DNA of 34,029 nucleotides from Mesorhizobium sp. ORS 3324 (GTDB lineage: Bacteria > Pseudomonadota > Alphaproteobacteria > Rhizobiales > Rhizobiaceae), in NCBI GenBank assembly GCA_000824825.2, contig LM655188.1, forward strand, positions 60,924-94,952, given 5' to 3'. Position 1 is the first letter of the stretch; each line of letters opens with the position of its first letter. A model generated the notes under the pieces. That model was not told the origin of the DNA. It worked only from the letters and a program-made list of their open reading frames with translations, and did no database searches. Position numbers and translations under genes: made by a program. Below are positions 24,920 to 32,791 of the stretch, one piece after another.

Positions 24920-25575
24920 TGTCCCCCAAGCTGGTCATCTTCGACTGCGACGGGGTTCTGGTCGACACGGAGAACCTTGCCAACAAACGCCTCGCCGAAT
25001 GGCTTAGCGCCGCCGGCTTTGCCACCACTTTCGAATATTGCCGCAAGACCTTCTCCGGCCGCAGCATGGTCTCGGTGCAGAAGGAGATCGAAGCGGAGAC
25101 CGAGGTCAGGCTCGGGGCCGACTTCGTAGAACGCTGGAATGCCGGCCTGCCGGACCTGTTCGCGCATGGCGTCGAGGCGATCCCTCACGTGCGCGACTTC
25201 ATCGAGAAGGTGCGCGCCGCCGGCGTCGCCTATTGCGTCGCCTCCTCGGCGCGGGTCTCCAAGATGCACATCACGCTCGGCCAGACGGGCCTTCTGCCGC
25301 TGTTCGAGCACGCGATGTTCTCCTCCACCATGGTTGGACGCGGCAAGCCGTTCCCGGACCTTTTCCTCCATGCAGCAACGACGATGGGCTTCGCGCCGGC
25401 CGACTGCATCGTGATCGAGGACAGCGTCGCCGGCACGCAGGCCGGCATCGCAGCCGGCATGCGGGTGTTTTCCTATCACGCCGATCCGTTCTCGGACCGC
25501 GACGGCCTCGCGGAAGCCGGCGGCATCCTGTTCGACGACATGCGCGAACTTGCTGAGCTGGTGCCGATCCCCTGA
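24919..25575 (+). CDS. HAD-superfamily hydrolase (phosphoglycolate-phosphatase/beta-phosphoglucomutase-like)
   Basis: 218-residue HAD subfamily IA phosphatase. Motif I FDCDGVLVDTE carries the nucleophile Asp and the acid/base Asp, motif II is VASSAR, motif III lies in RGKPFPDLFLHAA, and motif IV IVIEDSVAGTQAGIAAGM supplies the metal ligands. A helical cap lies between residues about 17 and 80. Its ATG overlaps the dut stop, so the two are translated together; a nucleotide-related phosphatase is plausible from this context, but the family is too broad to name a substrate. Confidence 0.9.
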   Translation: MSPKLVIFDCDGVLVDTENLANKRLAEWLSAAGFATTFEYCRKTFSGRSMVSVQKEIEAETEVRLGADFVERWNAGLPDLFAHGVEAIPHVRDFIEKVRAAGVAYCVASSARVSKMHITLGQTGLLPLFEHAMFSSTMVGRGKPFPDLFLHAATTMGFAPADCIVIEDSVAGTQAGIAAGMRVFSYHADPFSDRDGLAEAGGILFDDMRELAELVPIP

Positions 25576-25641
25576 CTGCGTTCCCTGGCTGCGCGTCGCA
25601 AAACTCCGTGCTAGCGTGAGCGCCTTCGAGGGGCGCTTTTC

Positions 25642-26496
25642 ATGATTTCCGTCTTATCCCGTCTAATGCTTGGGTGCATGCTGCTGCCGTGCCTGTGGAC
25701 GGCGGCGGACGCGCAAGCCGTCAGCTTTCCGGAGCTGAACAGCGCCGTTCCCGGGCATCAGGACGTCACCTATCTCGACCTCGCCAAAATGGTCGTGCCC
25801 GATCTCGCCGCCGGCGATGATGGTTTCTACAAGGGCAGCGCGCCGATCGAGATGCGCCATATCCTCGACGGCGACGAAGGCGGCCCGCCGCCCGAGATCA
25901 TCAACCTGCCGAACGCCGCCGTTCTTCCCATCAAGGCCGGCGGCAAGGACCGGCTGGCCATGCTTTTCGACCTCGGGCAGGCGCAAGACAGCGCCGAGGG
26001 CTTTGCGGTGCTGGCGCTCTACGATCTTTCCGGCAAGCCGAGGCTGCTCGACGCCGTCAATGTCGGAACCGACCAGAACAGCTATTTTCGCGATCCCGGC
26101 AAGCTCGCGATCGGCCCCGACGACGATGCGCTCATCACCATGAGCGCACATTTCAATTCGAACCAGGGCTATGTCAGCACGATCCTGATCCTGGTTCGCA
26201 ACGACCGTTTCGAGCCGATCGATCAGATCAATACGTTCGACGAGAATGTCTGTGCCTACAAGCACACGCAAGACCTGTCCTTCCAGACGCCAGGCGACGA
26301 AAAACCTTACGCTGCGATCGAGGTGACAGCGACCGATGCCACGAAGCCGAGCGGAGAAAGCTGCTCGGAGCCGGCGCCCAAAGCCGTCTCGCACGACATT
26401 TCGGTCACCTATCATTGGGACAAGGCGAGGTCACGTTATGTGCGGGATTCCGATGCCTTCGACAAATTGGCAGCAGAGAACGCCAAACGCTTCTGA
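25642..26496 (+). CDS. Secreted protein of unknown function
   Basis: 284-residue protein that I do not recognise. Residues 1 to about 24 form a Sec signal peptide (MISVLSRLMLGCMLLPCLWTAADA, cleavage after ADA). The mature part is acidic, with repeated beta-strand-like segments (AVLPIKAGGKDRLAMLFDLG, FAVLALYDLSGKPRLLDAVNVG, VSTILILVRNDRFEPIDQINTF) and two late cysteines (ENVCAY, GESCSEP) that may form a disulfide. It is likely periplasmic. GAGGGG lies 9 nt before the ATG. It stands 66 bp after the HAD gene and 81 bp before the next gene on the same strand. Confidence 0.8.
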   Translation: MISVLSRLMLGCMLLPCLWTAADAQAVSFPELNSAVPGHQDVTYLDLAKMVVPDLAAGDDGFYKGSAPIEMRHILDGDEGGPPPEIINLPNAAVLPIKAGGKDRLAMLFDLGQAQDSAEGFAVLALYDLSGKPRLLDAVNVGTDQNSYFRDPGKLAIGPDDDALITMSAHFNSNQGYVSTILILVRNDRFEPIDQINTFDENVCAYKHTQDLSFQTPGDEKPYAAIEVTATDATKPSGESCSEPAPKAVSHDISVTYHWDKARSRYVRDSDAFDKLAAENAKRF

Positions 26497-26577
26497 GCCA
26501 ACTGCATTCGTTTGCCCGACCCGGACGGCCGCGATAAATTCCCCCCTCACAACCCCGAACATGATTGAGGACCCACC

Positions 26578-27381
26578 ATGGACAAGGGCAAGATTTTTCG
26601 CGATCTGCATGCCTCCACCTTCGTCATGCCCAATCCCTGGGATGTCGGCACGACCAAGCTTCTGGCCTCCTTCGGCTTCAAGGCGCTGGCCACGACCAGC
26701 GCCGGCTTTGCCTTCTCGCGCGGCCTGCCAGACGGTGCCGTGACGTTCGAGGCGATGATCCACCATTGCCGCGAGGTGACGGCAGCGACCGATCTTCCGG
26801 TCTCGGCAGATCTCGAACGCGGCAAGGGCGACAGCGCCGAGCAGGCCGCCGAAACCATCTTCGCAGCCGAGGCCGCCGGCCTTGCCGGCTGCTCGATCGA
26901 GGACCATACCGGCGACCCCGACAATCCGATCTATGATTTCTCGCATGCGGTCGAACGCGTCGCAGCGGCCGCCGAAGCGGCGCGCGCCCTCAAGCACGAT
27001 TTCGTCTTCACCGCACGCGCGGAGAACTTTCTGCATGGCAGGCCGGACATAGACGACACGATCAAGCGGCTGCAGTCCTTCGAGAAGGCCGGCGCCGACG
27101 TGCTCTATGCGCCGGGCCTGAGCGACATCGACACGGTGCGGCTGGTCTGCTCGGCGGTGAGCAAGCCCGTCAATGTCATGGCCCGGCCCGGCTTCACCAT
27201 CGCCGACCTTGCCATGGCCGGCGTCAAACGCATCTCGCTCGGGCCATGGCTGACCAATTTCGCCTACGGCATGCTGGAGACGGCAGCGCGCGAGATCCAG
27301 CAGGACGGCACGTTCGACTTCACCCGCTCCGCCATGCCGTTCGGAAAGCTACAGGCGCTGTTCCGCGAGACCGGCGCATGA
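26578..27381 (+). CDS. Isocitrate lyase/PEP mutase-superfamily protein
   Basis: 267-residue TIM-barrel protein of the PEP mutase/isocitrate lyase family. VMPNPWDVGTTKLLASFGFKALATTSAGFAFS is the family opening; SADLERGKG holds the Mg-binding Asp, and GCSIEDHTG and FTARAENFL follow. The KKCGH-type catalytic loop of true isocitrate lyases is absent, as in the oxaloacetate-decarboxylase-like and carboxyvinyl-carboxyphosphonate-mutase-like branch. It probably makes or breaks a C-C or C-P bond in a 2-oxo-acid-like substrate. GAGG precedes the ATG by about 8 nt. Its stop overlaps the start of the hydroxyproline dehydratase gene (ATGA), suggesting a shared pathway that I cannot name. Confidence 0.87.
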   Translation: MDKGKIFRDLHASTFVMPNPWDVGTTKLLASFGFKALATTSAGFAFSRGLPDGAVTFEAMIHHCREVTAATDLPVSADLERGKGDSAEQAAETIFAAEAAGLAGCSIEDHTGDPDNPIYDFSHAVERVAAAAEAARALKHDFVFTARAENFLHGRPDIDDTIKRLQSFEKAGADVLYAPGLSDIDTVRLVCSAVSKPVNVMARPGFTIADLAMAGVKRISLGPWLTNFAYGMLETAAREIQQDGTFDFTRSAMPFGKLQALFRETGA

Positions 27382-28376
27382 CGCTCGCCGTCGTCGACAT
27401 GCATACCGGCGGCGAGCCGCTGAGGATTGTCACCAGCGGTTATCCGGCAATCCCGAAGGGCACGATCCTGGAGAAGCGCGCCTATGTGCGCGACAATCTC
27501 GACCATTTGCGCAAGCTGCTGATCTTCGAGCCGCGCGGCCACTACGACATGTACGGCGCGCTGCTGGTCGAGCCCGACCTTCCCGGCGCCGACCTCGCCG
27601 TGCTGTTCATGCACAATGAAGGCTATTCGACCATGTGCGGCCACGCCATCATCGCACTCGGGCGCTATGCCGTCGACGAAGGGCTCGTCGAGAAGCAGGA
27701 GCCAGTGACGACGGTCAAAATCGAGGCGCCGTGCGGGCTGGTCGTCGCCTCCGTCGAGGTCAAGGGCGGCAAGGCAGGCGCCGTTTCGTTCGAGAGCGTG
27801 CCGGCCTTCCTGTTCGCGCGCGACCAGCAGATCGACTTGCACGGTTTCGGATCGATCGGCTTCGACGTCGCCTATGGCGGCGCATTCTACGCGCTGGCCG
27901 ATTGCCGGCAGTTCGGGCTGGAGTTCGGCCGCAACCGGGTCCGCGATTTCGTCGACGCGGCGACGGCGCTGACGGAGCGGCTGAAGGCCGACTTCCAGCT
28001 CTCGCACCCCGATCACTCCGACCTCGCCTTCCTCTATGGCACGATCCTGACCGACGGGAAGGATGCTTTTTCCGGCGAGGCGACGAAGAACGTCTGCGTG
28101 TTCGCGGAAGCCGAGGTCGACCGCTCGCCGACCGGCTCCGGCGTCACCGCGAGGCTGGCTGCCATGCATGCCAAGGGCGAGATCGGCATCGGCCAGACGA
28201 GAACCTTCGAGAGCATCGCCGGATCGCGCTTTTCAGGCTCGGTGGCGCGAACCGCGAAGACCGGACCGCATGAGGCGATCATCGCCCGCGTCGGCGGCCG
28301 CGCCTATTACTCCGGGCGCGCCGAGTTCATCGTCGAGCTGGACGATGAACTGGGGCAAGGCTTTCTGCTGCGCTGA
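27378..28376 (+). CDS. trans-3-hydroxy-L-proline dehydratase (proline racemase family)
   Basis: 332-residue member of the proline racemase superfamily. The first catalytic base is Cys87 in GYSTMCGHA. The second position, in DRSPTGSG, is Thr252 rather than Cys. A Cys/Thr pair marks trans-3-hydroxy-L-proline dehydratases, which form delta1-pyrroline-2-carboxylate; racemases and 4-hydroxyproline epimerases have Cys/Cys. VDMHTGGEPLRIV and EPRGHYDMYGALLVEP are family blocks. The ATG overlaps the stop of the PEP-mutase-like gene. No pyrroline-2-carboxylate reductase is in the window. The end lies 5 bp from the convergent EI24-type gene. Confidence 0.88.
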   Translation: MTLAVVDMHTGGEPLRIVTSGYPAIPKGTILEKRAYVRDNLDHLRKLLIFEPRGHYDMYGALLVEPDLPGADLAVLFMHNEGYSTMCGHAIIALGRYAVDEGLVEKQEPVTTVKIEAPCGLVVASVEVKGGKAGAVSFESVPAFLFARDQQIDLHGFGSIGFDVAYGGAFYALADCRQFGLEFGRNRVRDFVDAATALTERLKADFQLSHPDHSDLAFLYGTILTDGKDAFSGEATKNVCVFAEAEVDRSPTGSGVTARLAAMHAKGEIGIGQTRTFESIAGSRFSGSVARTAKTGPHEAIIARVGGRAYYSGRAEFIVELDDELGQGFLLR

Positions 28377-28381
28377 GGCAA

Positions 28382-29083
28382 TCAGGCCGTTCGGCCTGCC
28401 TCCCGCGAGACCGCTTTGTGCAGGTGCACCATCGTGGCGGTGGCAAAGAGCGGCGTCAAAAGGTTGAGCAGCGGAACGGCCAGGAAGACCGCGATCAGCA
28501 GCCCGGCCAGGAAAACGGTGCCGGCATATTTTCGGCGCAGCGCCTTGGCTTCGGCCTCGGGGCGGAGGCGCATGGCGGCGAATTCGAAGAATTCACGCCC
28601 GAGCAGGTAGCCGTTGACGATGAAGAAGGCGGCGATGTTGATGCCCGGCACCAGGAGCAGCAGGAGCGCCACGATGTTGCCGAGGATGACGACGCCGAAG
28701 AACTTTATCGCCAGCGCCAGTGAATGCAGCGCCGGCACGGCGCGGCCGGGCGGATCGCTCGGATAGTCGGTGCGCTCGACCACCTCGGCGATATCGTCCA
28801 GGAACAAGCCGGCGACGATCGCCGTCGCCGGCGCGACCAGCAGCGCCATCGGTATCGCCAGGAGTATGCCGGCGATCGCTGCGCCAAGCCATCCGGCCCA
28901 GGACGGCAATCCGGGCAAGAGCGTGTGCAGCCACGGCCAGGCCAGCCATTCGAGCAGGCTCTCGATGCCGAACCACAGCGCCGCCAGGGCGAGCAGCGTC
29001 AAGCCAAGCGTCTTCAGGAAGACGGAGCGGAATTCGGGGGAGAACAACCGGCTGGCGGCGGCGCGGGCGGCGTCGAGGATCAC
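28382..29083 (-). CDS. EI24-domain (CysZ-like) integral membrane protein
   Basis: 233-residue membrane protein of the EI24/CysZ type, with about four to six hydrophobic segments (FLKTLGLTLLALAALWFGI, LGAAIAGILLAIPMALLVAP, FFGVVILGNIVALLLLLVPGIN, GTVFLAGLLIAVFLAVPLLNLLTPLFATATMVHL). NGYLLGREFFEFAAMRLRP is the most family-specific stretch. The start is GTG at 29083 with GGAG 6 nt upstream. CysZ transports sulfate in enteric bacteria; the function of this rhizobial branch is uncertain and no cysteine genes are nearby. Convergent with the dehydratase gene, 5-bp gap. Confidence 0.85.
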   Translation of the reverse strand: MILDAARAAASRLFSPEFRSVFLKTLGLTLLALAALWFGIESLLEWLAWPWLHTLLPGLPSWAGWLGAAIAGILLAIPMALLVAPATAIVAGLFLDDIAEVVERTDYPSDPPGRAVPALHSLALAIKFFGVVILGNIVALLLLLVPGINIAAFFIVNGYLLGREFFEFAAMRLRPEAEAKALRRKYAGTVFLAGLLIAVFLAVPLLNLLTPLFATATMVHLHKAVSREAGRTA

Positions 29084-29164
29084 GGGAGCTCCAAGCCCTC
29101 ATCGGGTAAGACGCCCCCGAGATAGGCGGGCCTGGCGGTCGGTGCAACTATTGCGCCGGTATTA

Positions 29165-30064
29165 TCATGCGAGTCTGGCTTGACTTGCCGGAATGGTCAT
29201 GGCGGCGACGCCGACGACGACGAAGGCCATGCCGAGCCATGCCGTTGGGCCGAGGCTCTCGCCGAGGAAGAGGGCGCCGATGCCGACACCGATCGGCACG
29301 CGCAGATAGGCCTGCGAGGTGGTGCCAACCGAGCCAAGCGTGTGGATGAGCCGGAAGAAGATCGAGAAGGCGAGCGCGGTGGAGAAGACCGAAAGGCCGA
29401 AGAGAGCCAGGACAGACGCGGTCGACGGCGTCAGCGTCCAAGGCCAGTCGAAGACGAGGCTCAAAGGGATCAGAATCGCGGCGCCGCAGATCATCGAGCC
29501 GGCCGCCGGCACCATCGGATCGAGGCCCCTGAAATTGCGCCCGAAGATGGCGGCGCCCGCATAGCTGACGGTAGCCGCGATGACGGCAAGCTGCGCCCAG
29601 AGCTGACGGCCGAGACCACCGAGCGCCTCGGTGCCGACGATCAGGCAAATGCCGGCGATGCCTGCCCCGACGCCGACCAGCTTGCGCAGCGTCACCGGTT
29701 CGTGGCGGGTGATCAGCGCCGTCAGCAGGAAGGTGAAGATCGGCGATGTGGCGTTGAGGATGGTGGCAAGGCCGGCATCGATCGAGCGCTCGGCGGCGGC
29801 GATCAGCGTGAACGGAATGACGCTGTTCAGGCAGGCCTGGAACATGAAGCGGCGCCAGATGACCACGTCCCGCGGCATGGCAAGGCCGCGCCAGCGGATG
29901 AGGCCAAGCAGAATGCTGCCCGCGATCAAGGTGCGGCTAGCGATGAAGGTAACCGGCGGGATCGTCTCGACACCGATCTTGATGAAGGTGTAGGAGGCAC
30001 CCCACAACACCGCCAGAAGCCCAAGCAGCGCCAGTTCGGTGGTCATTTCGGTCTTTTCAGACAT
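29165..30064 (-). CDS. DMT-superfamily (EamA) transporter
   Basis: 299-residue ten-helix transporter with two EamA repeats (about residues 12-140 and 155-285). TELALLGLLAVLWGASYTFIKIGVETIPPVTFIASRTLIAG opens repeat 1; LGSVGTTSQAYLRVPIGVGIGALFLGESLGPTAWLGMAFVVVGVAAM closes repeat 2 in standard form. The ATG at 30064 is taken, with 30046 (MTTELALLG) as alternative; neither has a strong ribosome site. It is not closely similar to the other EamA protein in the window. Divergent from the PfkB kinase gene across 264 bp. The exported metabolite is unknown. Confidence 0.88.
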   Translation of the reverse strand: MSEKTEMTTELALLGLLAVLWGASYTFIKIGVETIPPVTFIASRTLIAGSILLGLIRWRGLAMPRDVVIWRRFMFQACLNSVIPFTLIAAAERSIDAGLATILNATSPIFTFLLTALITRHEPVTLRKLVGVGAGIAGICLIVGTEALGGLGRQLWAQLAVIAATVSYAGAAIFGRNFRGLDPMVPAAGSMICGAAILIPLSLVFDWPWTLTPSTASVLALFGLSVFSTALAFSIFFRLIHTLGSVGTTSQAYLRVPIGVGIGALFLGESLGPTAWLGMAFVVVGVAAMTIPASQARLA

Positions 30065-30328
30065 TTGGTGGTTCGTGCCTTGTTTCCGGGACGATCTGCT
30101 TCTAGCGCGCGACGAGTCGGAAATGTTTCGATCGCGGTGAAACCATAGCTGCCGGCCTCGCCGCTGTTGTGGCCCAGTTATGACGCGAGCATTGCCGCAG
30201 CCGGCGAACGATCCCGGCGACCCGGCGCAACCGACGCCGATTTTCGGGGTAGGCAAAGCGGCTGCAAGCCGCTAGACCCGCGCCCGGCCGGCGTGGCAGA
30301 AAGCCGGTGGTCGTTGGCGGAGACATTG

Positions 30329-31321
30329 ATGCCGGAATATGACGTGCTTTGCATCGGCAATGCCATTGTCGACATCATCGCCCAGTGCGACGAGGCCTTC
30401 CTCGAGACCAACGGCATCATCAAGGGTGCGATGAACCTCATCGACACCAGGCGCGCCGAGCTGCTCTACAGCCGCATGGGGCCGGCGATCGAGGCTTCGG
30501 GCGGCAGCGCCGGCAACACGGCGGCGGGCGTGGCGAGCTTCGGCGGCCGTGCCGCTTTCTTCGGCAAGGTGTCGAACGACGCGCTCGGCGAAATCTACAC
30601 CCACGATATCCACGCTCAGGGCGTGGCCTTCGACACCAAGCCGCTCAGGGGCGAGCCGCCGACGGCACGCTCGATGATCTTTGTCACTCCCGACGGCGAG
30701 CGTTCGATGAACACCTATCTCGGCGCCTGCGTCGAGCTCGGGCCAGAAGATGTCGAGGCCGACAAGGCCGCCGGGGCGAGGGTCACCTATTTCGAGGGGT
30801 ATCTCTGGGATCCGCCGCGCGCCAAGGAAGCGATCCGGCAGACCGCGCGGCTCGCGCACGCCGCCGGTCGCGAAGTGTCGATGACGCTGTCGGATTCCTT
30901 CTGCGTCGACCGCTATCGCGACGAGTTCCTCGAGCTGATGCGCTCCGGCACGGTCGACATCGTCTTCGCCAACAGCCATGAGATCAAGTCGCTCTACCAG
31001 ACCTCCTCGTTCGACGACGCGCTGACGGCGATCCGCAAGGATTGCAGGATCGCCGCCGTCACCCGCTCGGAAAAGGGCTCGGTGATCGTGCGCGGCGAAG
31101 AGACCGTCTCGATAAATGCGACGGCGATCAAGGAACTGGTCGACACGACCGGCGCCGGCGACCTCTACGCCGCCGGCTTCCTCTACGGCTACACGACCGG
31201 GCGCAGCCTCAAGGATTGCGGCGATCTCGGCTCCCTGGCGGCCGGGCTGGTGATCCAGCAGATCGGCCCGCGGCCCCGGCAAAACCTGCGACGCGAGGCC
31301 GAGCAGGCTGGGCTGCTGTAG
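30329..31321 (+). CDS. PfkB-family carbohydrate/adenosine kinase
   Basis: 330-residue ribokinase-fold kinase. YDVLCIGNAIVDIIAQCDEAFLE opens like bacterial adenosine-kinase-type PfkB proteins. GGSAGNTAAGVASFGGRAAFFGKVSNDALG is PfkB signature 1, and DTTGAGDLYAAGFLYGYTTG is signature 2 with the catalytic Asp. FVTPDGERSMNTYLGAC is the adenosine-kinase-like segment. It likely phosphorylates adenosine or another nucleoside or sugar with ATP. GGAG lies 8 nt before the ATG; a longer frame upstream lacks similarity. Monocistronic, followed by a palindromic repeat element. Confidence 0.92.
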   Translation: MPEYDVLCIGNAIVDIIAQCDEAFLETNGIIKGAMNLIDTRRAELLYSRMGPAIEASGGSAGNTAAGVASFGGRAAFFGKVSNDALGEIYTHDIHAQGVAFDTKPLRGEPPTARSMIFVTPDGERSMNTYLGACVELGPEDVEADKAAGARVTYFEGYLWDPPRAKEAIRQTARLAHAAGREVSMTLSDSFCVDRYRDEFLELMRSGTVDIVFANSHEIKSLYQTSSFDDALTAIRKDCRIAAVTRSEKGSVIVRGEETVSINATAIKELVDTTGAGDLYAAGFLYGYTTGRSLKDCGDLGSLAAGLVIQQIGPRPRQNLRREAEQAGLL

Positions 31322-31324
31322 CGC

Positions 31325-31500
31325 CTCTTACCTCTCCCCCTGTGGGAGAGGTCGGATTGCCCCGAATTGCTCTTCGCAATTCGGCTGGCAATCCGGGTGA
31401 GGGGTAACTGGCGCCAAGCTGGAATACCCCTCATCCGTCTCGGCGCCACGCGCCGATCCACCTTCTCCCACAAGCGGAGAAGGAAGAAGCGCCGCCTGTC
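31325..31500. repeat. Intergenic palindromic mosaic element
   Basis: Four hairpins occur in a row: CCTCTCCC (31331-31338) with 31344-31351; CCGAATTGC (31362-31370) with 31376-31384; then near 31440-31456 TCGGCGC with GCGCCGA around CAC; and CCTTCTCC with GGAGAAGG near 31461-31483. GTGAGGGG and CCCCTCATCC between them mirror each other. The whole is an inverted-repeat element of the same class as those at 7.03 and 13.83 kb. It fills most of the gap 31322-31707; the remaining 200 bp show no other feature. Confidence 0.65.
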
Positions 31501-31707
31501 GCGCGCCTGTCACAGAGCGCTTCTACAGGCAGTGTGGGGCCTTCCGCGACTGACATTTCGGGCCCGCAGCGTTTGGGGTGCCAAAAAATGCAAGACAGCA
31601 ACCTTCACGGTCGCTGCGGCTGCTGCCGTTACGATTGCCCCTTTCCGTTATAGCCGTTCAAGAACCGCCGCGGCTGGGGAGGAGAGCGCGGCGCGCAAGA
31701 CAGATGC

Positions 31708-32406
31708 ATGACCAGATTTCAAAATCCGCCTGAAGGAATTTCTCAAGAGGCTCTGGCCGGCTTGGTGACTGAGGCCGTGCAGCAGGCATTGATGCGGCAT
31801 GGCGTCCTGCTCGACGCGGAGGCGCTCGTTTCCGCCAGCGCGATGGCCGGCGCCGTTGCCGCCGCCCTTCCCTTCCTGTCGCAGGCGCAGCGGCTCGCCA
31901 TCACCTCCTTCGAAGGCGGCTGGACCGCGCTCGCGTCCGAATTCTTCCGCGCAACCGCGGAGAAAATCGTGCGCACCGATCCAGGCGACGCCGTGAATGA
32001 AAGCCGGACGACCGGACATGGCAAGCCTGTCCCCCGGCCCATCGCCGAGCGCGCCTCCGAGCTGCAGACGATGCTCATCGAAGACTGGGCCGGCGAGGTA
32101 GCAGGATCGACATATCTGGAAGAGAAGCTCCGCATCCCGCGCTCGACGCTGCATCGCTGGCAAAGGCGGGGCGAGGTCGTCGCGCTGCGCAAGGGCGGCC
32201 GCAAGCATGTCTTCCCGCTCGCCCAGTTCGTCGACGGCAGGCCGGCTCCGGGCATAAGCGAGGTGTTGGCGGCGATCGCCAATCCGAGGCTGGCCTGGCT
32301 CTGGCTGACCCGGCCGTCAGCCGAACTGGACGGTCGCGTCCCGATCCAAATGCTGCGCGAGGACATGATCGAGGATGTGGTTCGCGTCGCTCGCAGCTTG
32401 TCCTGA
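31708..32406 (+). CDS. HTH protein with MbcA/ParS/Xre-antitoxin-like C-terminus
   Basis: 232-residue protein of uncertain function. Residues about 1-95 are helical with no known motif. Residues 134-160 (STYLEEKLRIPRSTLHRWQRRGEVVAL) look like an HTH of the excisionase/MerR type, followed by a basic wing (RKGGRKHVF). Residues 183-232 (ISEVLAAIANPRLAWLWLTRPSAELDGRVPIQMLRED) have the pattern of the toxin-binding domain of MbcA/ParS/Xre antitoxins, in which a W-WL-P-L-G-P-L core is typical. No RES/ParT-like toxin gene is adjacent: upstream is a repeat element, downstream 385 bp of AT-rich DNA and then a porin. It may be an orphan antitoxin-derived regulator. The ATG at 31708 has no good ribosome site. 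Confidence 0.7.
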   Translation: MTRFQNPPEGISQEALAGLVTEAVQQALMRHGVLLDAEALVSASAMAGAVAAALPFLSQAQRLAITSFEGGWTALASEFFRATAEKIVRTDPGDAVNESRTTGHGKPVPRPIAERASELQTMLIEDWAGEVAGSTYLEEKLRIPRSTLHRWQRRGEVVALRKGGRKHVFPLAQFVDGRPAPGISEVLAAIANPRLAWLWLTRPSAELDGRVPIQMLREDMIEDVVRVARSLS

Positions 32407-32412
32407 TCGCTG

Positions 32413-32457
32413 ATTTTCCAACGCAGTTTGCGCTTTTTTGAACGCTGCGTTCGTAAA
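32413..32457 (+). terminator. Possible terminator after the HTH gene
   Basis: AACGCAG and CTGCGTT, about 18 nt apart with an internal TTTTTT, form a 7-bp stem a few bases after the stop codon at 32406. There is no T-run after the stem, so termination is uncertain. Confidence 0.25.
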
Positions 32458-32495
32458 TATTAGCCGGCTATATTTATGTCACAAAACTGTAATAA

Positions 32496-32565
32496 ATGGC
32501 ACAAATGGCACAATGACCAGCTTAAATCTTTGTGCCTGACGTATATGTTGTGCAATATGTGCCAT
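32496..32565. promoter_or_regulatory. Cluster of GGCACAA-type motifs upstream of the porin gene
   Basis: ATGGCACAA occurs twice in direct tandem (32496-32504 and 32505-32513). The inverted form TTGTGCC is at 32530-32536, TTGTGCA at 32548-32554 and ATGTGCCAT at 32557-32565. Five related half sites in 70 bp, in both orientations and within an AT-rich gap, look like binding sites for one DNA-binding protein. The spacing does not fit a sigma-54 promoter. The gap 32407-32791 holds no convincing gene; the porin promoter must lie between this cluster and 32791. Confidence 0.5.
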
Positions 32566-32791
32566 TCTTTCAAATATATGACGTGATATTTGAGCAACAA
32601 GACTTTTCCAATAGGTCGAAAGGCCGCTTTTCGGACATAATCGCTGTTGTGCGCAGCCGCCGTTTAAGCCATGTCGAGGGCGAAGAAGCGGCGCTGGCAG
32701 GCGCGGCTTTTTCGACGATGGGGACGGGGTGGCAGGACCTGGAAGGGCATGCGCAGACCTGTCTTGAACCTTTGACTGGAGATTCAAGAAA

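Noticed and set aside
32497..32566. Sigma-54 promoter from TGGCAC and TTGCA words
   Set aside because: TGGCAC and TTGCA on the minus strand are 3 bp apart, whereas 5 bp are needed for the -24/-12 spacing.
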